In this document: positions 9,018 to 16,831 of the stretch, one piece after another | How the letters are laid out: each line of letters starts with the position of its first letter | How positions within the stretch are numbered: position 1 is the first letter of the stretch | Assembly (NCBI GenBank): GCA_949293245.1 | Contig: CASFCS010000023.1 | Location: 1 to 55,916 of the forward strand | DNA from: an uncultured bacterium | Lineage (GTDB): Bacteria > Bacillota > Clostridia > Oscillospirales > Oscillospiraceae | Direction: 5' to 3' | DNA length: 55,916 nucleotides | Notes under the pieces: model-generated | The model's database searches: none | What the model was told of the DNA's origin: nothing | What the model saw: only the letters and a program-made list of their open reading frames with translations | Made by a program: the position numbers and the translations under genes

Positions 9018-9090
9018 AAATTGTTATTATGCGCATTGAGGCGGCACAGCCGTTACTCCGCCCACAGCTTTGGTGAAAAGAGGTTGACTC

Positions 9091-10524
9091 ATGAAAAATC
9101 ATTATGAAAGCCCCCTGTCCTCCCGCTACGCCAGCGATGAGATGCAGTACATCTTCTCGCCTGACAAGAAGTTTACCACCTGGCGGCGGCTGTGGATCGC
9201 CCTGGCCCGGGCGGAGATGGAGCTGGGCCTGCCGGTAAAACAGTCCCAGATCGACGAGATGGAAGCCCATATTGATGACATTGACTATGCCTTGGCTGCT
9301 CAGAAGGAGAAGGAACTGCGCCACGACGTGATGGCCCATATCCACACCTTCGGCACCCTTTGTCCCTCTGCCATGCCCATCATCCACCTGGGAGCCACCA
9401 GCTGCTATGTGGGGGACAACACCGATGTGATCCTCATGCGGGAGGCCCTGGTGCTGGTGCGCACCAAGCTGGTGCGGGTGCTGGCCCGGCTGGGGGAGTT
9501 TGCCCGGAAGTACAAGGCCCTGCCCACTCTGGGCTTTACTCACTTTCAGCCCGCCCAGCTGGTCACCGTGGGCAAGCGGGCAACCCTGTGGATGAACGAG
9601 CTGCTCATGGACCTGGAGGAGGTGGAGTACCGCATCTCTTCCCTGAAGCTGCTGGGCTCCAAGGGCACCACCGGCACCCAGGCCTCCTTCCTGGAGCTTT
9701 TTGAGGGGGACCATGGGAAGGTGAAGGCCCTGGAGGAGAAGATCGCCGCCGAGATGGGGTTTGACGCAGCGACTCCTGTGTCCGGTCAGACCTACTCCCG
9801 GAAGATGGATTACGGTGTGGTGTCCACCCTCTCCGGCATCGCCCAGAGCGCCAGCAAGTTCGCCACCGACATGCGCCTGCTGTGTCACCTCAAGGAGGTG
9901 GAGGAGCCCTTCGAGGCTCACCAGGTGGGCTCCTCTGCCATGCCCTACAAGCGCAATCCCATGCGCTGCGAGCGCATCTGTGCCCTGGGCCGCTATGTGA
10001 TGGCCGACGTGATGAACCCCGCCATGACCGCCGCCACCCAGTGGTTTGAGCGCACCCTGGATGACTCGGCCAATAAGCGTCTCAGCGTCCCCGAGGCCTT
10101 CCTGGCGGTGGATGCCATTCTCAATATCTACGAGAACGTGGCCTCCGGCCTGGTGGTCCACGAGAAGGTGATTGAGCGGCATGTACTGGAGGAGCTGCCC
10201 TTTATGGCCAGTGAGAACATTATGATGGACGCGGTGAAGAAGGGAGGCAACCGCCAGGAGCTCCACGAGCGCATCCGGGTCCTCTCCCAGGAGGCGGGCC
10301 GCTGCGTGAAGGACCTGGGTCAGCCCAACAACCTCATCGACCTCATCGCCGCAGACCCGGCCTTCGGCCTGACCCGGGAGGAGCTCACCGCCCATCTGGA
10401 GCCCAGCCGTTACATCGGCCGCTGCCCCGAGCAGGTGGACGCCTTCCTGGAGGAGGACGTGGCACCGGTTCTGGCCAAATACGCCCAGGCCCTGGAGGGA
10501 GAGGGCACTGAACTGACAGTATAA
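9091..10524 (+). CDS. purB: Adenylosuccinate lyase
   Basis: Cleaves SAICAR and adenylosuccinate, releasing fumarate, in de novo purine and AMP synthesis. It has 477 residues, matching the longer clostridial/animal-like PurB. The superfamily signature is seen as GSSAMPYKRNPMRCE, which carries the mobile catalytic loop; also HLGATSCYVGDNTD and TTGTQASF. AGAGG lies ahead of the ATG at 9091. Monocistronic, between its own promoter and the pfkA promoter. Confidence 0.95.
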   Translation: MKNHYESPLSSRYASDEMQYIFSPDKKFTTWRRLWIALARAEMELGLPVKQSQIDEMEAHIDDIDYALAAQKEKELRHDVMAHIHTFGTLCPSAMPIIHLGATSCYVGDNTDVILMREALVLVRTKLVRVLARLGEFARKYKALPTLGFTHFQPAQLVTVGKRATLWMNELLMDLEEVEYRISSLKLLGSKGTTGTQASFLELFEGDHGKVKALEEKIAAEMGFDAATPVSGQTYSRKMDYGVVSTLSGIAQSASKFATDMRLLCHLKEVEEPFEAHQVGSSAMPYKRNPMRCERICALGRYVMADVMNPAMTAATQWFERTLDDSANKRLSVPEAFLAVDAILNIYENVASGLVVHEKVIERHVLEELPFMASENIMMDAVKKGGNRQELHERIRVLSQEAGRCVKDLGQPNNLIDLIAADPAFGLTREELTAHLEPSRYIGRCPEQVDAFLEEDVAPVLAKYAQALEGEGTELTV

Positions 10525-10584
10525 TATTCCAACATATTGTTTTTCTCTCATATGGCGGAAATCTGACGATTTGCCCGATTTCAG

Positions 10585-10613
10585 TTGTGGCCCATTCAGG
10601 TATGTGGTATAAT
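10585..10613 (+). promoter_or_regulatory. pfkA promoter TTGTGG-N17-TATAAT
   Basis: TTGTGG (10585-10590) and TATAAT (10608-10613) with 17-base spacing predict a transcript start near 10620, leaving a leader of about 165 bases ahead of the pfkA start codon. Confidence 0.65.
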
Positions 10614-10620
10614 GCTCTTC

Positions 10621-10758
10621 GTTGGAACATGTATGGGGGATGGAGAGAACACTTGTCCGAAAAGACGGTGCCTTCCGTGCTGCCGACGGCTGCTGGACCG
10701 GGAAGAGGAGAGAGCCCGGCTCCGTAACACAGTTCCGACCAGAGAGTGTAAAACACTC
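10621..10758 (+). ncRNA. Structured 5' leader or small RNA ahead of pfkA
   Basis: The predicted transcript opens with GTTGGAAC (10621-10628), which pairs with GTTCCGAC (10732-10739) through one G-U pair, extended by TGT/ACA and ATGG/CCGT. Inside are a CCGGG...CCCGG hairpin on the 3' side (10698-10719) and an upper GTCC...GGAC stem. A small GAGTGT-AAA-ACACTC hairpin (10744-10758) follows, then the pfkA ribosome site. I do not recognise a named riboswitch. The layout loosely recalls 6S RNA (closing stem, bubble, 3' hairpin) but is short for it. Confidence 0.35.
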
Positions 10759-10784
10759 CAAAAAACAAAGGAGGACATATTGTT

Positions 10785-11795
10785 ATGGCTAGCAACAGCA
10801 AGGTTAAGCGCATCGGCGTATTTACCAGCGGCGGCGACGCCCCCGGCATGAACGCGGTGGTCCGTTCCGTGGTCCGCACCGCTGTCCACATGGGTATTGA
10901 GTGCATCGGAATCCGTCGGGGCTACCACGGCCTCATCAACGGCGATTTTACTACCCTGGACTTCAACAGCGTCAGCGGCCTGTCCCGCCGGGGCGGCACC
11001 ATGCTTTACTCCGCCCGCAGCAAGGAGTTTATGCTCCCCGAGGGCCGGGAGAAGGCTCTGGCCACCTGCAAGCTTCTGGGCATTGACGGCTTGGTGGGCA
11101 TCGGCGGCGACGGCACCTTCCGCGGCCTGCTGGAGCTGTCCAAGCTGGGCGTGGCTGTAGTGGGCGTCCCCGGCACCATTGACAACGACATCCCCTGCTC
11201 CTCCTACACCATTGGCTACGACACCGCCTGCAACACCGCCATCGACTCCATCGATAAACTGCGGGACACCATGCAGTCCCACGAGCGGTGCTCCGTGGTG
11301 GAGGTTATGGGCCGCCACGCCGGTCACCTGGCCCTCTATGTGGGCGTAGCCTGCGGCGCCACCGCCGTGGTCATCCCCGAGCAGGAGCTGGACTATGAGC
11401 ACGACCTCATCGAGCCCATCCGCCGGGCCCGCATCGGCGGCCGGACCCATTTCATGGTTATTGTGGCGGAGGGCGTGAAGGGCGGCGCCTACGAGGTGGC
11501 CAACCAGATCCGGGAGGCCACTGCTCTGGATACCCGCGTCACCATTCTGGGCCACGTCCAGCGCGGCGGTGCCCCCACCGCCCGGGACCGGGTCACCGCC
11601 ACCCATATGGGCTATGAGGCTGTCCGCCTCCTGGCCGAGGGCAAGAGCGGCCGGGTGGTTTGCCAGCAGGAGGACCGCTATGTGGACTTCGACATCAATG
11701 AGGCCCTGGCCATGAAGAAGAGCCTGGATCTCCAGACCTATACCGTCATGGGCGCCCTCACCGGCATGGAGCAGGTGAAGCTGCGGGACATCTGA
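10785..11795 (+). CDS. pfkA: ATP-dependent 6-phosphofructokinase
   Basis: Phosphorylates fructose 6-phosphate, the committed glycolytic step. It has 336 residues. The nucleotide loop is FTSGGDAPGMNA and the ATP-type signature GIGGDGTFRG (Gly, not Asp, after GGD) argues for ATP rather than pyrophosphate. The catalytic Asp is in PGTIDNDIPC; the substrate loop is MGRHAGHLALYVG. AAAGGAGG precedes the ATG. Together with the convergent PPi-PFK downstream the cell has two enzymes for the same step. Confidence 0.95.
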   Translation: MASNSKVKRIGVFTSGGDAPGMNAVVRSVVRTAVHMGIECIGIRRGYHGLINGDFTTLDFNSVSGLSRRGGTMLYSARSKEFMLPEGREKALATCKLLGIDGLVGIGGDGTFRGLLELSKLGVAVVGVPGTIDNDIPCSSYTIGYDTACNTAIDSIDKLRDTMQSHERCSVVEVMGRHAGHLALYVGVACGATAVVIPEQELDYEHDLIEPIRRARIGGRTHFMVIVAEGVKGGAYEVANQIREATALDTRVTILGHVQRGGAPTARDRVTATHMGYEAVRLLAEGKSGRVVCQQEDRYVDFDINEALAMKKSLDLQTYTVMGALTGMEQVKLRDI

Positions 11796-11830
11796 GTCCC
11801 GGTCAATACCGCCAATCGGATGAAAAATAG

Positions 11831-11862
11831 AGGGGGTATGCGCTGAGCGCATACCCCCTTTT
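11831..11862. terminator. Terminator between convergent pfkA and PPi-PFK genes
   Basis: GGGGGTATGCGC (11832-11843), loop TGA, GCGCATACCCCC (11847-11858), then TTTT. The minus-strand side has only a weaker A/T tract. Confidence 0.85.
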
Positions 11863-11891
11863 CATGTTTTCGTGCTTTTCAGGGCAGGTCC

Positions 11892-13139
11892 TTACCCCTC
11901 CTGGGTGGTGAGGACCTTCTTCAGGCGGGCAAAGCGGGGCAGACCGCTCTCCACGGCACGCTGATTCTCCCCCTGGATGAGGGGCAGGGCATAGTCGATG
12001 AAGTCCTGGGTCACGCCGTTGCCCTCGGCATTGATCCACTCCACAGGGACCTTCTTCTCAAAGTTGGCCACCTCGGAGAGGTTGAAGAGCTTGGTCTGGC
12101 AGGAGTACACACCGTTCTCACGGGTGCAGGCAAAGCCTACCATCTTGTCGGTCTCGCCGGCCACAGCGGCCTCTACAGCGGTCTTACCGGCCAGGAAGGA
12201 CTCGTCGATGTCGGTCTGAGAGGCCAGATGGGCGCCGCAGCGCTGGAGCAGGGAGAGCTCGATGCCGCGGACCTTGGCGCCGGTCTTCTCCTTGACCAGG
12301 TTGGCCAGCAGAGCGGCCAGACCGCCCAACTGGGCGTGACCAAAGCCATCGGTGGCAGAGGTCTTGGCCTCGGAGACGAAGGAGCCGTCGGCGTAGTGGA
12401 TGCCCTCGGACACGGCCACGATGCAGTTGCCGTTCTTCTTGTAGATGGCGGTGACGTCGGCCAGGAACTTGTCCATGTCGAAGTCCACCTCAGGCAGGTA
12501 CACCAGGTCGGGGGCGCAGCCCACCACGCCGGCCAGGGCGGCGGCGCCGGCCAGCCAGCCGGCGTGACGGCCCATGATCTCGATGATGGTCACCATGCCG
12601 GTGTCATACACCCGGGCGTCCTTGTACACCTCGGCGCAGGAGGTGGCAATATACTTGGCGGCAGAGGCAAAGCCGGGGCAGTGGTCGGTGCCGAAGAGGT
12701 CGTTGTCAATGGTCTTGGGCACGCCCATCACGCGGCACTCGTAGCCCATCTTCTGCATGAACTTGGAGATCTTGTTGCAGGTGTCCATGGAGTCGTTGCC
12801 GCCGTTGTAGAAGAAGTAGCGCACGTCGTACTTCTTGAAGATCTCCAGAATGCGCTGGTAGTCGGTGTCGTCCACATCGGGGTCGGCGATCTTGTACCGG
12901 CAGGAGCCCAGCTCGGAGGAGGGGGTGTTCAGCAGATAGGCCAGCTCCTGGGCGTCCTCCTTGCCCATATCGTAGAGCTTGTCATCCAGCACGCCCTTGA
13001 TGCCATGGGCCGCGCCGTAAACGGCGGTGATATCGGGGTTGTCCAGAGCGGTGCGGATCACGCCGTACGCGCTGGCGTTGATAACCGAGGTGGGGCCGCC
13101 GGACTGGCCGATGATGCAGGCGCCTTGCAGTTTGCTCAT
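11892..13139 (-). CDS. Pyrophosphate-dependent 6-phosphofructokinase
   Basis: Reversible fructose 6-phosphate/fructose 1,6-bisphosphate enzyme using PPi. It has 415 residues, longer than ATP-PFK. PPi specificity is indicated by NGGNDSMDT, where GGND replaces the ATP-type GGDG, and by the lysine in GVPKTIDND that stands where ATP enzymes have Gly. The substrate loop EIMGRHAGWLAGAAAL is present. The start MSKLQGACIIGQSGGPTS is preceded by GGAGAGGAAG. It allows glycolytic flux in either direction while saving ATP. Own promoter with a 5' hairpin leader. Confidence 0.93.
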   Translation of the reverse strand: MSKLQGACIIGQSGGPTSVINASAYGVIRTALDNPDITAVYGAAHGIKGVLDDKLYDMGKEDAQELAYLLNTPSSELGSCRYKIADPDVDDTDYQRILEIFKKYDVRYFFYNGGNDSMDTCNKISKFMQKMGYECRVMGVPKTIDNDLFGTDHCPGFASAAKYIATSCAEVYKDARVYDTGMVTIIEIMGRHAGWLAGAAALAGVVGCAPDLVYLPEVDFDMDKFLADVTAIYKKNGNCIVAVSEGIHYADGSFVSEAKTSATDGFGHAQLGGLAALLANLVKEKTGAKVRGIELSLLQRCGAHLASQTDIDESFLAGKTAVEAAVAGETDKMVGFACTRENGVYSCQTKLFNLSEVANFEKKVPVEWINAEGNGVTQDFIDYALPLIQGENQRAVESGLPRFARLKKVLTTQEG

Positions 13140-13168
13140 AAAAGATCTTCCTCTCCTAAGTTTAAGTG

Positions 13169-13198
13169 ACGAATTTTACCCTTTGCGGTAAAATTCGT
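13169..13198 (-). promoter_or_regulatory. 5' UTR hairpin of the PPi-PFK gene
   Basis: A perfect 12-bp stem (ACGAATTTTACC and GGTAAAATTCGT) with a 6-base loop lies about 10 bases after the predicted transcript start and upstream of the ribosome site. Such 5'-terminal hairpins often stabilise mRNA; an RNA- or protein-binding element is also possible. Confidence 0.5.
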
Positions 13199-13213
13199 AG
13201 TTCCCGATTTCAT

Positions 13214-13242
13214 ATTGTAGCACACCTTGTGACGATTATCAA
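13214..13242 (-). promoter_or_regulatory. Promoter of the PPi-PFK gene
   Basis: Minus strand TTGATA (13242-13237), 17-base spacer, TACAAT (13219-13214). Confidence 0.6.
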
Positions 13243-13424
13243 TCCACACCAGCCGTCAATTTATCAGAAAATGGAGGGGTGGGGAGAAGTGGGGCGCGGC
13301 GATTTGCCAGCGGAAGGCAAAGCGGCATTTGCAGCCCTTTTTTGAAAAACATTCCGCAAAAGTGAGGGCATGAGTGCACGGGAAATGGGGGAAAATCTTG
13401 TGCAGTGCGCCGTGGACTAGCCTC

Positions 13425-13453
13425 TTGCAATTCAGACGGTAAACTGTTAAAAT
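13425..13453 (+). promoter_or_regulatory. Promoter of the class II aldolase gene
   Basis: TTGCAA (13425-13430), 17-base spacer, TAAAAT (13448-13453), 32 bases before the start codon. The stretch 13243-13424 between this and the divergent promoter shows no gene. Confidence 0.6.
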
Positions 13454-13484
13454 CATACTGACAATTTGAAAGGAGATGTTTCCT

Positions 13485-14450
13485 ATGCCTCTGGTTACTA
13501 CTACCGAAATGTTCAAGAAGGCCTATGACGGCGGCTACGCCATCGGCGCCTTCAACGTCAACAACATGGAGATTGTCCAGGGTATCACCGAGGCCGCCAA
13601 GGAGGTCAACGCTCCCCTGATCCTTCAGGTATCCAAGGGCGCCCGCGCCTATGCCAACCACACCTACCTGGTGAAGCTGGTTGAGGCCGCCATCATTGAG
13701 ACCGGTCTGCCCATCTGCCTGCATCTGGATCACGGCGACAGCTTTGAGACCTGCAAGAGCTGCATTGACGGCGGCTTTACCTCCGTCATGATCGACGCCT
13801 CCTCCAAGCCCTTTGCTGAAAACATCGAGATCACCAGGAAGGTGGTCGAGTACGCCCACGACCACGGCGTGGTGGTGGAGGCCGAGCTGGGCGCTCTGGC
13901 CGGCGTGGAGGACGAGGTCAGCGTGTCTGCCGAGGACTCCCACTACACCCGCCCTGAGGAGGTGGAGGAGTTCGTCTCCAAGACCGGCTGCGACTCCCTG
14001 GCCATCGCCATCGGCACCAGCCACGGCGCTTACAAGTTCACCGCCGCTCAGTGCACCCGCAACGAGAAGGGCGAGCTGGTTCCCCCTCCGCTGCGCTTTG
14101 ACATCCTGGACGAGGTGGTCCGCCGTCTGCCCGGCTTCCCCATCGTGCTCCATGGCTCCTCTTCCGTGCCCCAGGAGTTCGTGAAGATGGTCAACGAGAA
14201 CGGCGGCAAGATGCCCGACGCCGTGGGCATCCCCGAGGAGCAGCTGCGCCAGGCCGCCAGGGGCGCTGTGTGCAAGATCAATATCGACTCTGACCTGCGT
14301 CTGGCCATGACCGGTACCATCCGCAAGTTCTTTGCCGAGCACCCCGAGAAGTTCGACCCCCGCGAGTACCTCAAGCCCGCCCGGGCCGCCATCAAGGAGC
14401 TGGTGAAGCACAAGCTCATCAACGTGCTGGGCTGCGACGGCAAGGCCTGA
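13485..14450 (+). CDS. fba: Class II fructose-bisphosphate aldolase
   Basis: Zinc-dependent cleavage of fructose 1,6-bisphosphate, completing the glycolytic block with the two PFKs. It has 321 residues. Zinc and active-site segments are seen: LHLDHGDSFETCKSCIDGG, EAELGALAGVEDEV, and HGSSSVPQEF near the C-terminus. The ATG at 13485 is chosen over one at 13476 because the AGGAGA ribosome site overlaps the latter. Single-gene unit with terminator. Confidence 0.95.
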   Translation: MPLVTTTEMFKKAYDGGYAIGAFNVNNMEIVQGITEAAKEVNAPLILQVSKGARAYANHTYLVKLVEAAIIETGLPICLHLDHGDSFETCKSCIDGGFTSVMIDASSKPFAENIEITRKVVEYAHDHGVVVEAELGALAGVEDEVSVSAEDSHYTRPEEVEEFVSKTGCDSLAIAIGTSHGAYKFTAAQCTRNEKGELVPPPLRFDILDEVVRRLPGFPIVLHGSSSVPQEFVKMVNENGGKMPDAVGIPEEQLRQAARGAVCKINIDSDLRLAMTGTIRKFFAEHPEKFDPREYLKPARAAIKELVKHKLINVLGCDGKA

Positions 14451-14473
14451 TCTTTCAATCGTATGATCTGCTC

Positions 14474-14505
14474 AAGAGGAGAGGGGAGACCCTCTCCTCT
14501 TTTCT
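14474..14505 (+). terminator. Terminator of fba
   Basis: AAGAGGAGAGGG (14474-14485), loop GAGA, CCCTCTCCTCTT (14490-14501), followed by TTC and T-rich sequence. Confidence 0.85.
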
Positions 14506-14567
14506 TATCCCGCCGGGCGCACGCCCCTCCCTTTGCGCATAGGATGGGGGGAAAGGGGAGAGGACCC

Positions 14568-15083
14568 ATGGGTCAAAACATTGCGCCCTACGACCGGCGG
14601 GCCGCTGTGGCCTACGCTCACAAGTGGGCCTTCGGCCGCAATCCAGCCTTTTACGATTTCTCTGAGATCGGGGGCGACTGCACCAACTTCGCCTCTCAGT
14701 GCCTCTATGCCGGCACCGGCATCATGAATTTTACCCCGGAGCTGGGCTGGTTTTACCGCAGCCCCAATGACCGCACCCCCTCCTGGACGGGGGTAACCTT
14801 TTTATACGACTTTCTCACCCGGGGAGAGAGCACCCCGGGGCCCTTTGCCGTGGAGAGCCCCATGGGCTTTCTCATGCCGGGGGACCTGATCCAGCTGCGC
14901 TTTGCCGACGACGTGTTCGGCCACACCCCGGTGGTGGTGGCAGTAGGCAATCCGCCTGCCCCGAACAATATCCTGGTGGCGGCCCACTCCTATGACGCGG
15001 ATAACCGGCCCCTGAGCACCTATTCCTACCGGGAGATCCGCTTCCTCCACGTGCTGGGAGCCTGGAAGGGCGACGGGCTCTGA
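14568..15083 (+). CDS. Amidase_6-like protein
   Basis: Protein of 171 residues matching the 'putative amidase' domain of Firmicutes, an NlpC/P60-like papain fold. The likely nucleophile is the Cys in GGDCTNFASQCLYAG; the catalytic His is likely in GHTPVVVAVG or the later AAHSYDADN. No signal peptide is visible (it starts MGQNIAPYDRRAAVAYAH), so it may be cytoplasmic or a spore protein, as such domains often are in sporeformers; that last point is inference. GGGGAGAGG precedes the ATG at 14568; a longer in-frame reading from 14463 overlaps the fba terminator. Confidence 0.75.
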   Translation: MGQNIAPYDRRAAVAYAHKWAFGRNPAFYDFSEIGGDCTNFASQCLYAGTGIMNFTPELGWFYRSPNDRTPSWTGVTFLYDFLTRGESTPGPFAVESPMGFLMPGDLIQLRFADDVFGHTPVVVAVGNPPAPNNILVAAHSYDADNRPLSTYSYREIRFLHVLGAWKGDGL

Positions 15084-15284
15084 CGCAAGCAGGAGGGGCG
15101 TCCCCTCCTCCGTCACGGTATAGTAGTCCTCAAACGCCATATAGGAGCCGTCCTCCAGTTGTCCGGTGTGGCGCAGGATTACCCCGCTGTATCCGAAAAG
15201 GTGGGAGAAGGTATCCATGGTGTACCCACTCTCCACCGAGGGCAGGGTATAGCAGAAAGGTAAACAGATGTCAACCAAAACCAC
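15080..15284 (-). pseudogene. Remnant of a protein C-terminus
   Basis: The minus-strand frame reads a protein-like stretch (GYTMDTFSHLFGYSG, then GQLEDGSYMAFEDYYTV) that looks like real coding sequence rather than antisense noise. It lacks a plausible ribosome site or N-terminus, and the frame continues antisense into the amidase gene, ending only at 14802. I read it as the surviving part of a decayed gene, perhaps of a secreted protein. Family not recognised; a short functional peptide cannot be excluded. Confidence 0.35.
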
Positions 15285-15287
15285 CGC

Positions 15288-15321
15288 ATAAAAGGGCGGC
15301 CCGGCTTTCTGCCGGGCCGCC
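15288..15321 (-). terminator. Terminator of the sigma-serpin operon
   Basis: GGCGGCCCGGC (15295-15305 plus-strand arm), loop TTTCT, GCCGGGCCGCC (15311-15321); in the minus direction the stem is followed by CTTTTATG. Confidence 0.8.
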
Positions 15322-15343
15322 TCAGTTTGTCAGGAAACAAGAG

Positions 15344-16831
15344 TCAACGGGAAGTGGATGGGTGGTTTACCACCCCCACGAACAGAACGTCCCCGCTGTA
15401 GCCGGTGATGGCGAAGAGGAAGGGGCGGTCCACCACGAAGTCCACCTCGTCCTCGGGAGGGACGGCCGCTCCGGAACCAGGGATCATCGTGTAAGCCGCC
15501 GCGGTGCAGCCCTCCTCGTCGATGGCCACACGTGCCCCGTGGCGGACCTGGGAGACCGCTATCCCGTCCATGGACTGGGTGGTGGGGGAGAAGTCGGAGC
15601 GGTCCGGGTCAAATACGTCTGTGACGCCCAGCTCCCGCAGCCCGGGGATCAGGTCCATCTGGGAGCCCACGTCGAACTTGGGCACAGAGAGATTGACGGT
15701 CAGGGTGGTATTCTGTTCCCAATCCCACCCGGTGTTGAGAAATTCCATGGCCTGGTCGTCCGCCAGCAGCTCCTCCACGCTCACCCCTTCGTCGGGCAGG
15801 ATGAACCACATGGCGCCGTTGTTCTCCAGGGTCCGGCCCACGGCGGAGAACCGGTCCCCCCAGTAATAGCGGTTGGTGGCGGACTGGTGCATGAAATCGC
15901 AGGTCACATCCCCCTCCGCGGCGTGAAAGACTTCCTGGGTGGTGCTGCTGGGAGAGAATTCATCGGCCCACCGGCCCTGATAGTAGATGGTGGTCACCAG
16001 TGCCAGAAGGGTTTGGGAGTCCAGCTCCACGGCCCCCACCTGCTCCTCCAGAAAGCCGTGAGTCTGGGCGTTGATCCACTCCCCAATGGCCTCATTGAGG
16101 CCGCTGCTGCCCATCTCCCCCTGATAGACGGAGGCGTAGTAGGTGTCCGCCAGCCGCTCCATGGTCTCGGGCACATAGTCCACGTCCTCATCCAGCCACA
16201 GGGAGGAGGCCAGTATGCTCAGATTTACCCCGTCGTCGCAGTAGTTGGCGTTCCACACCGCGCTGGCCTGGGTTCGCATGGTGTCCATGTCCCCGCACCC
16301 CATCAGCGCCAGGATCTGCTGCCTGCTCTCCCCGTCGGTGAGCTCCGCCAGCATCCCCAGGGCCAGGTACACATTCAGGGGGGAGTACACCCGGTTTTCC
16401 CCCTCCGACTGGGAGAGAAACTGGCGGGCCGTGGCGGTGGTGAACTGGTCCAGCCCCGCCTGGTAGTCCTCCGGCTGGTCCAGCCGGGCCTTTCGGCTCT
16501 CCGACCACTTCTCCAGGTCTGCCCAGTATTGATCCTCGTTCATCCCGAAAAGGCCGCCCTCTCCCGCGTCGGGGTAGGGCACCATCTCCGGATAGGCCGC
16601 CAGGGCAACTGCCTGGACGGCCCCGCTGTCCAGCGCATTTGGGTCTTTTCTGGTCCTCTCCCAAGGGCGCAGCAGCGTCCCCGCCAGGAGCACCAGAGCC
16701 AGTCCTGCCGCTGCGATCCCAAATCCCATCCGGTGGAGCCTTCCCCCTTTGTGGGGCGGGGCCTTGCCGGCCTCCTCCACCAGCGCCGGGTCCACGTGCT
16801 CCAGCTCGTCCAAAAACTCGTCGCCTCTCAT
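15344..16831 (-). CDS. Membrane-anchored serpin
   Basis: Serine-protease-inhibitor family protein of 495 residues. Residues 1-40 are a charged cytoplasmic segment, residues 45-66 a transmembrane helix (FGIAAAGLALVLLAGTLL), and residues from about 115 on the serpin fold. Serpin marks seen: TTIYYQGRWADEF (s3A/s4C region), NGAMWFILPDEG, the hinge VAIDEEGCTAAAYT, a variable reactive loop and the closing VDRPFLFAITGYSGDVLFVG. The start overlaps the sigma factor stop (ATGA), so expression is coupled. The serpin should face outside the cell, possibly against host proteases; the short inner tail could act as an anti-sigma domain. Function beyond the fold is inference. Confidence 0.88.
   Translation of the reverse strand: MRGDEFLDELEHVDPALVEEAGKAPPHKGGRLHRMGFGIAAAGLALVLLAGTLLRPWERTRKDPNALDSGAVQAVALAAYPEMVPYPDAGEGGLFGMNEDQYWADLEKWSESRKARLDQPEDYQAGLDQFTTATARQFLSQSEGENRVYSPLNVYLALGMLAELTDGESRQQILALMGCGDMDTMRTQASAVWNANYCDDGVNLSILASSLWLDEDVDYVPETMERLADTYYASVYQGEMGSSGLNEAIGEWINAQTHGFLEEQVGAVELDSQTLLALVTTIYYQGRWADEFSPSSTTQEVFHAAEGDVTCDFMHQSATNRYYWGDRFSAVGRTLENNGAMWFILPDEGVSVEELLADDQAMEFLNTGWDWEQNTTLTVNLSVPKFDVGSQMDLIPGLRELGVTDVFDPDRSDFSPTTQSMDGIAVSQVRHGARVAIDEEGCTAAAYTMIPGSGAAVPPEDEVDFVVDRPFLFAITGYSGDVLFVGVVNHPSTSR

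Noticed and set aside
10621-10758. Calling the pfkA leader 6S RNA
   Set aside because: Resembles the general layout but is short, leads into a coding gene and has no terminator of its own; kept as an unnamed structured leader.
12228-13169. Long plus-strand ORF rich in Gly, Val and His opposite the PPi-PFK gene
   Set aside because: Antisense shadow of a GC-rich gene; many similar long frames occur opposite leuC, purB, asd and others and none has a ribosome site.
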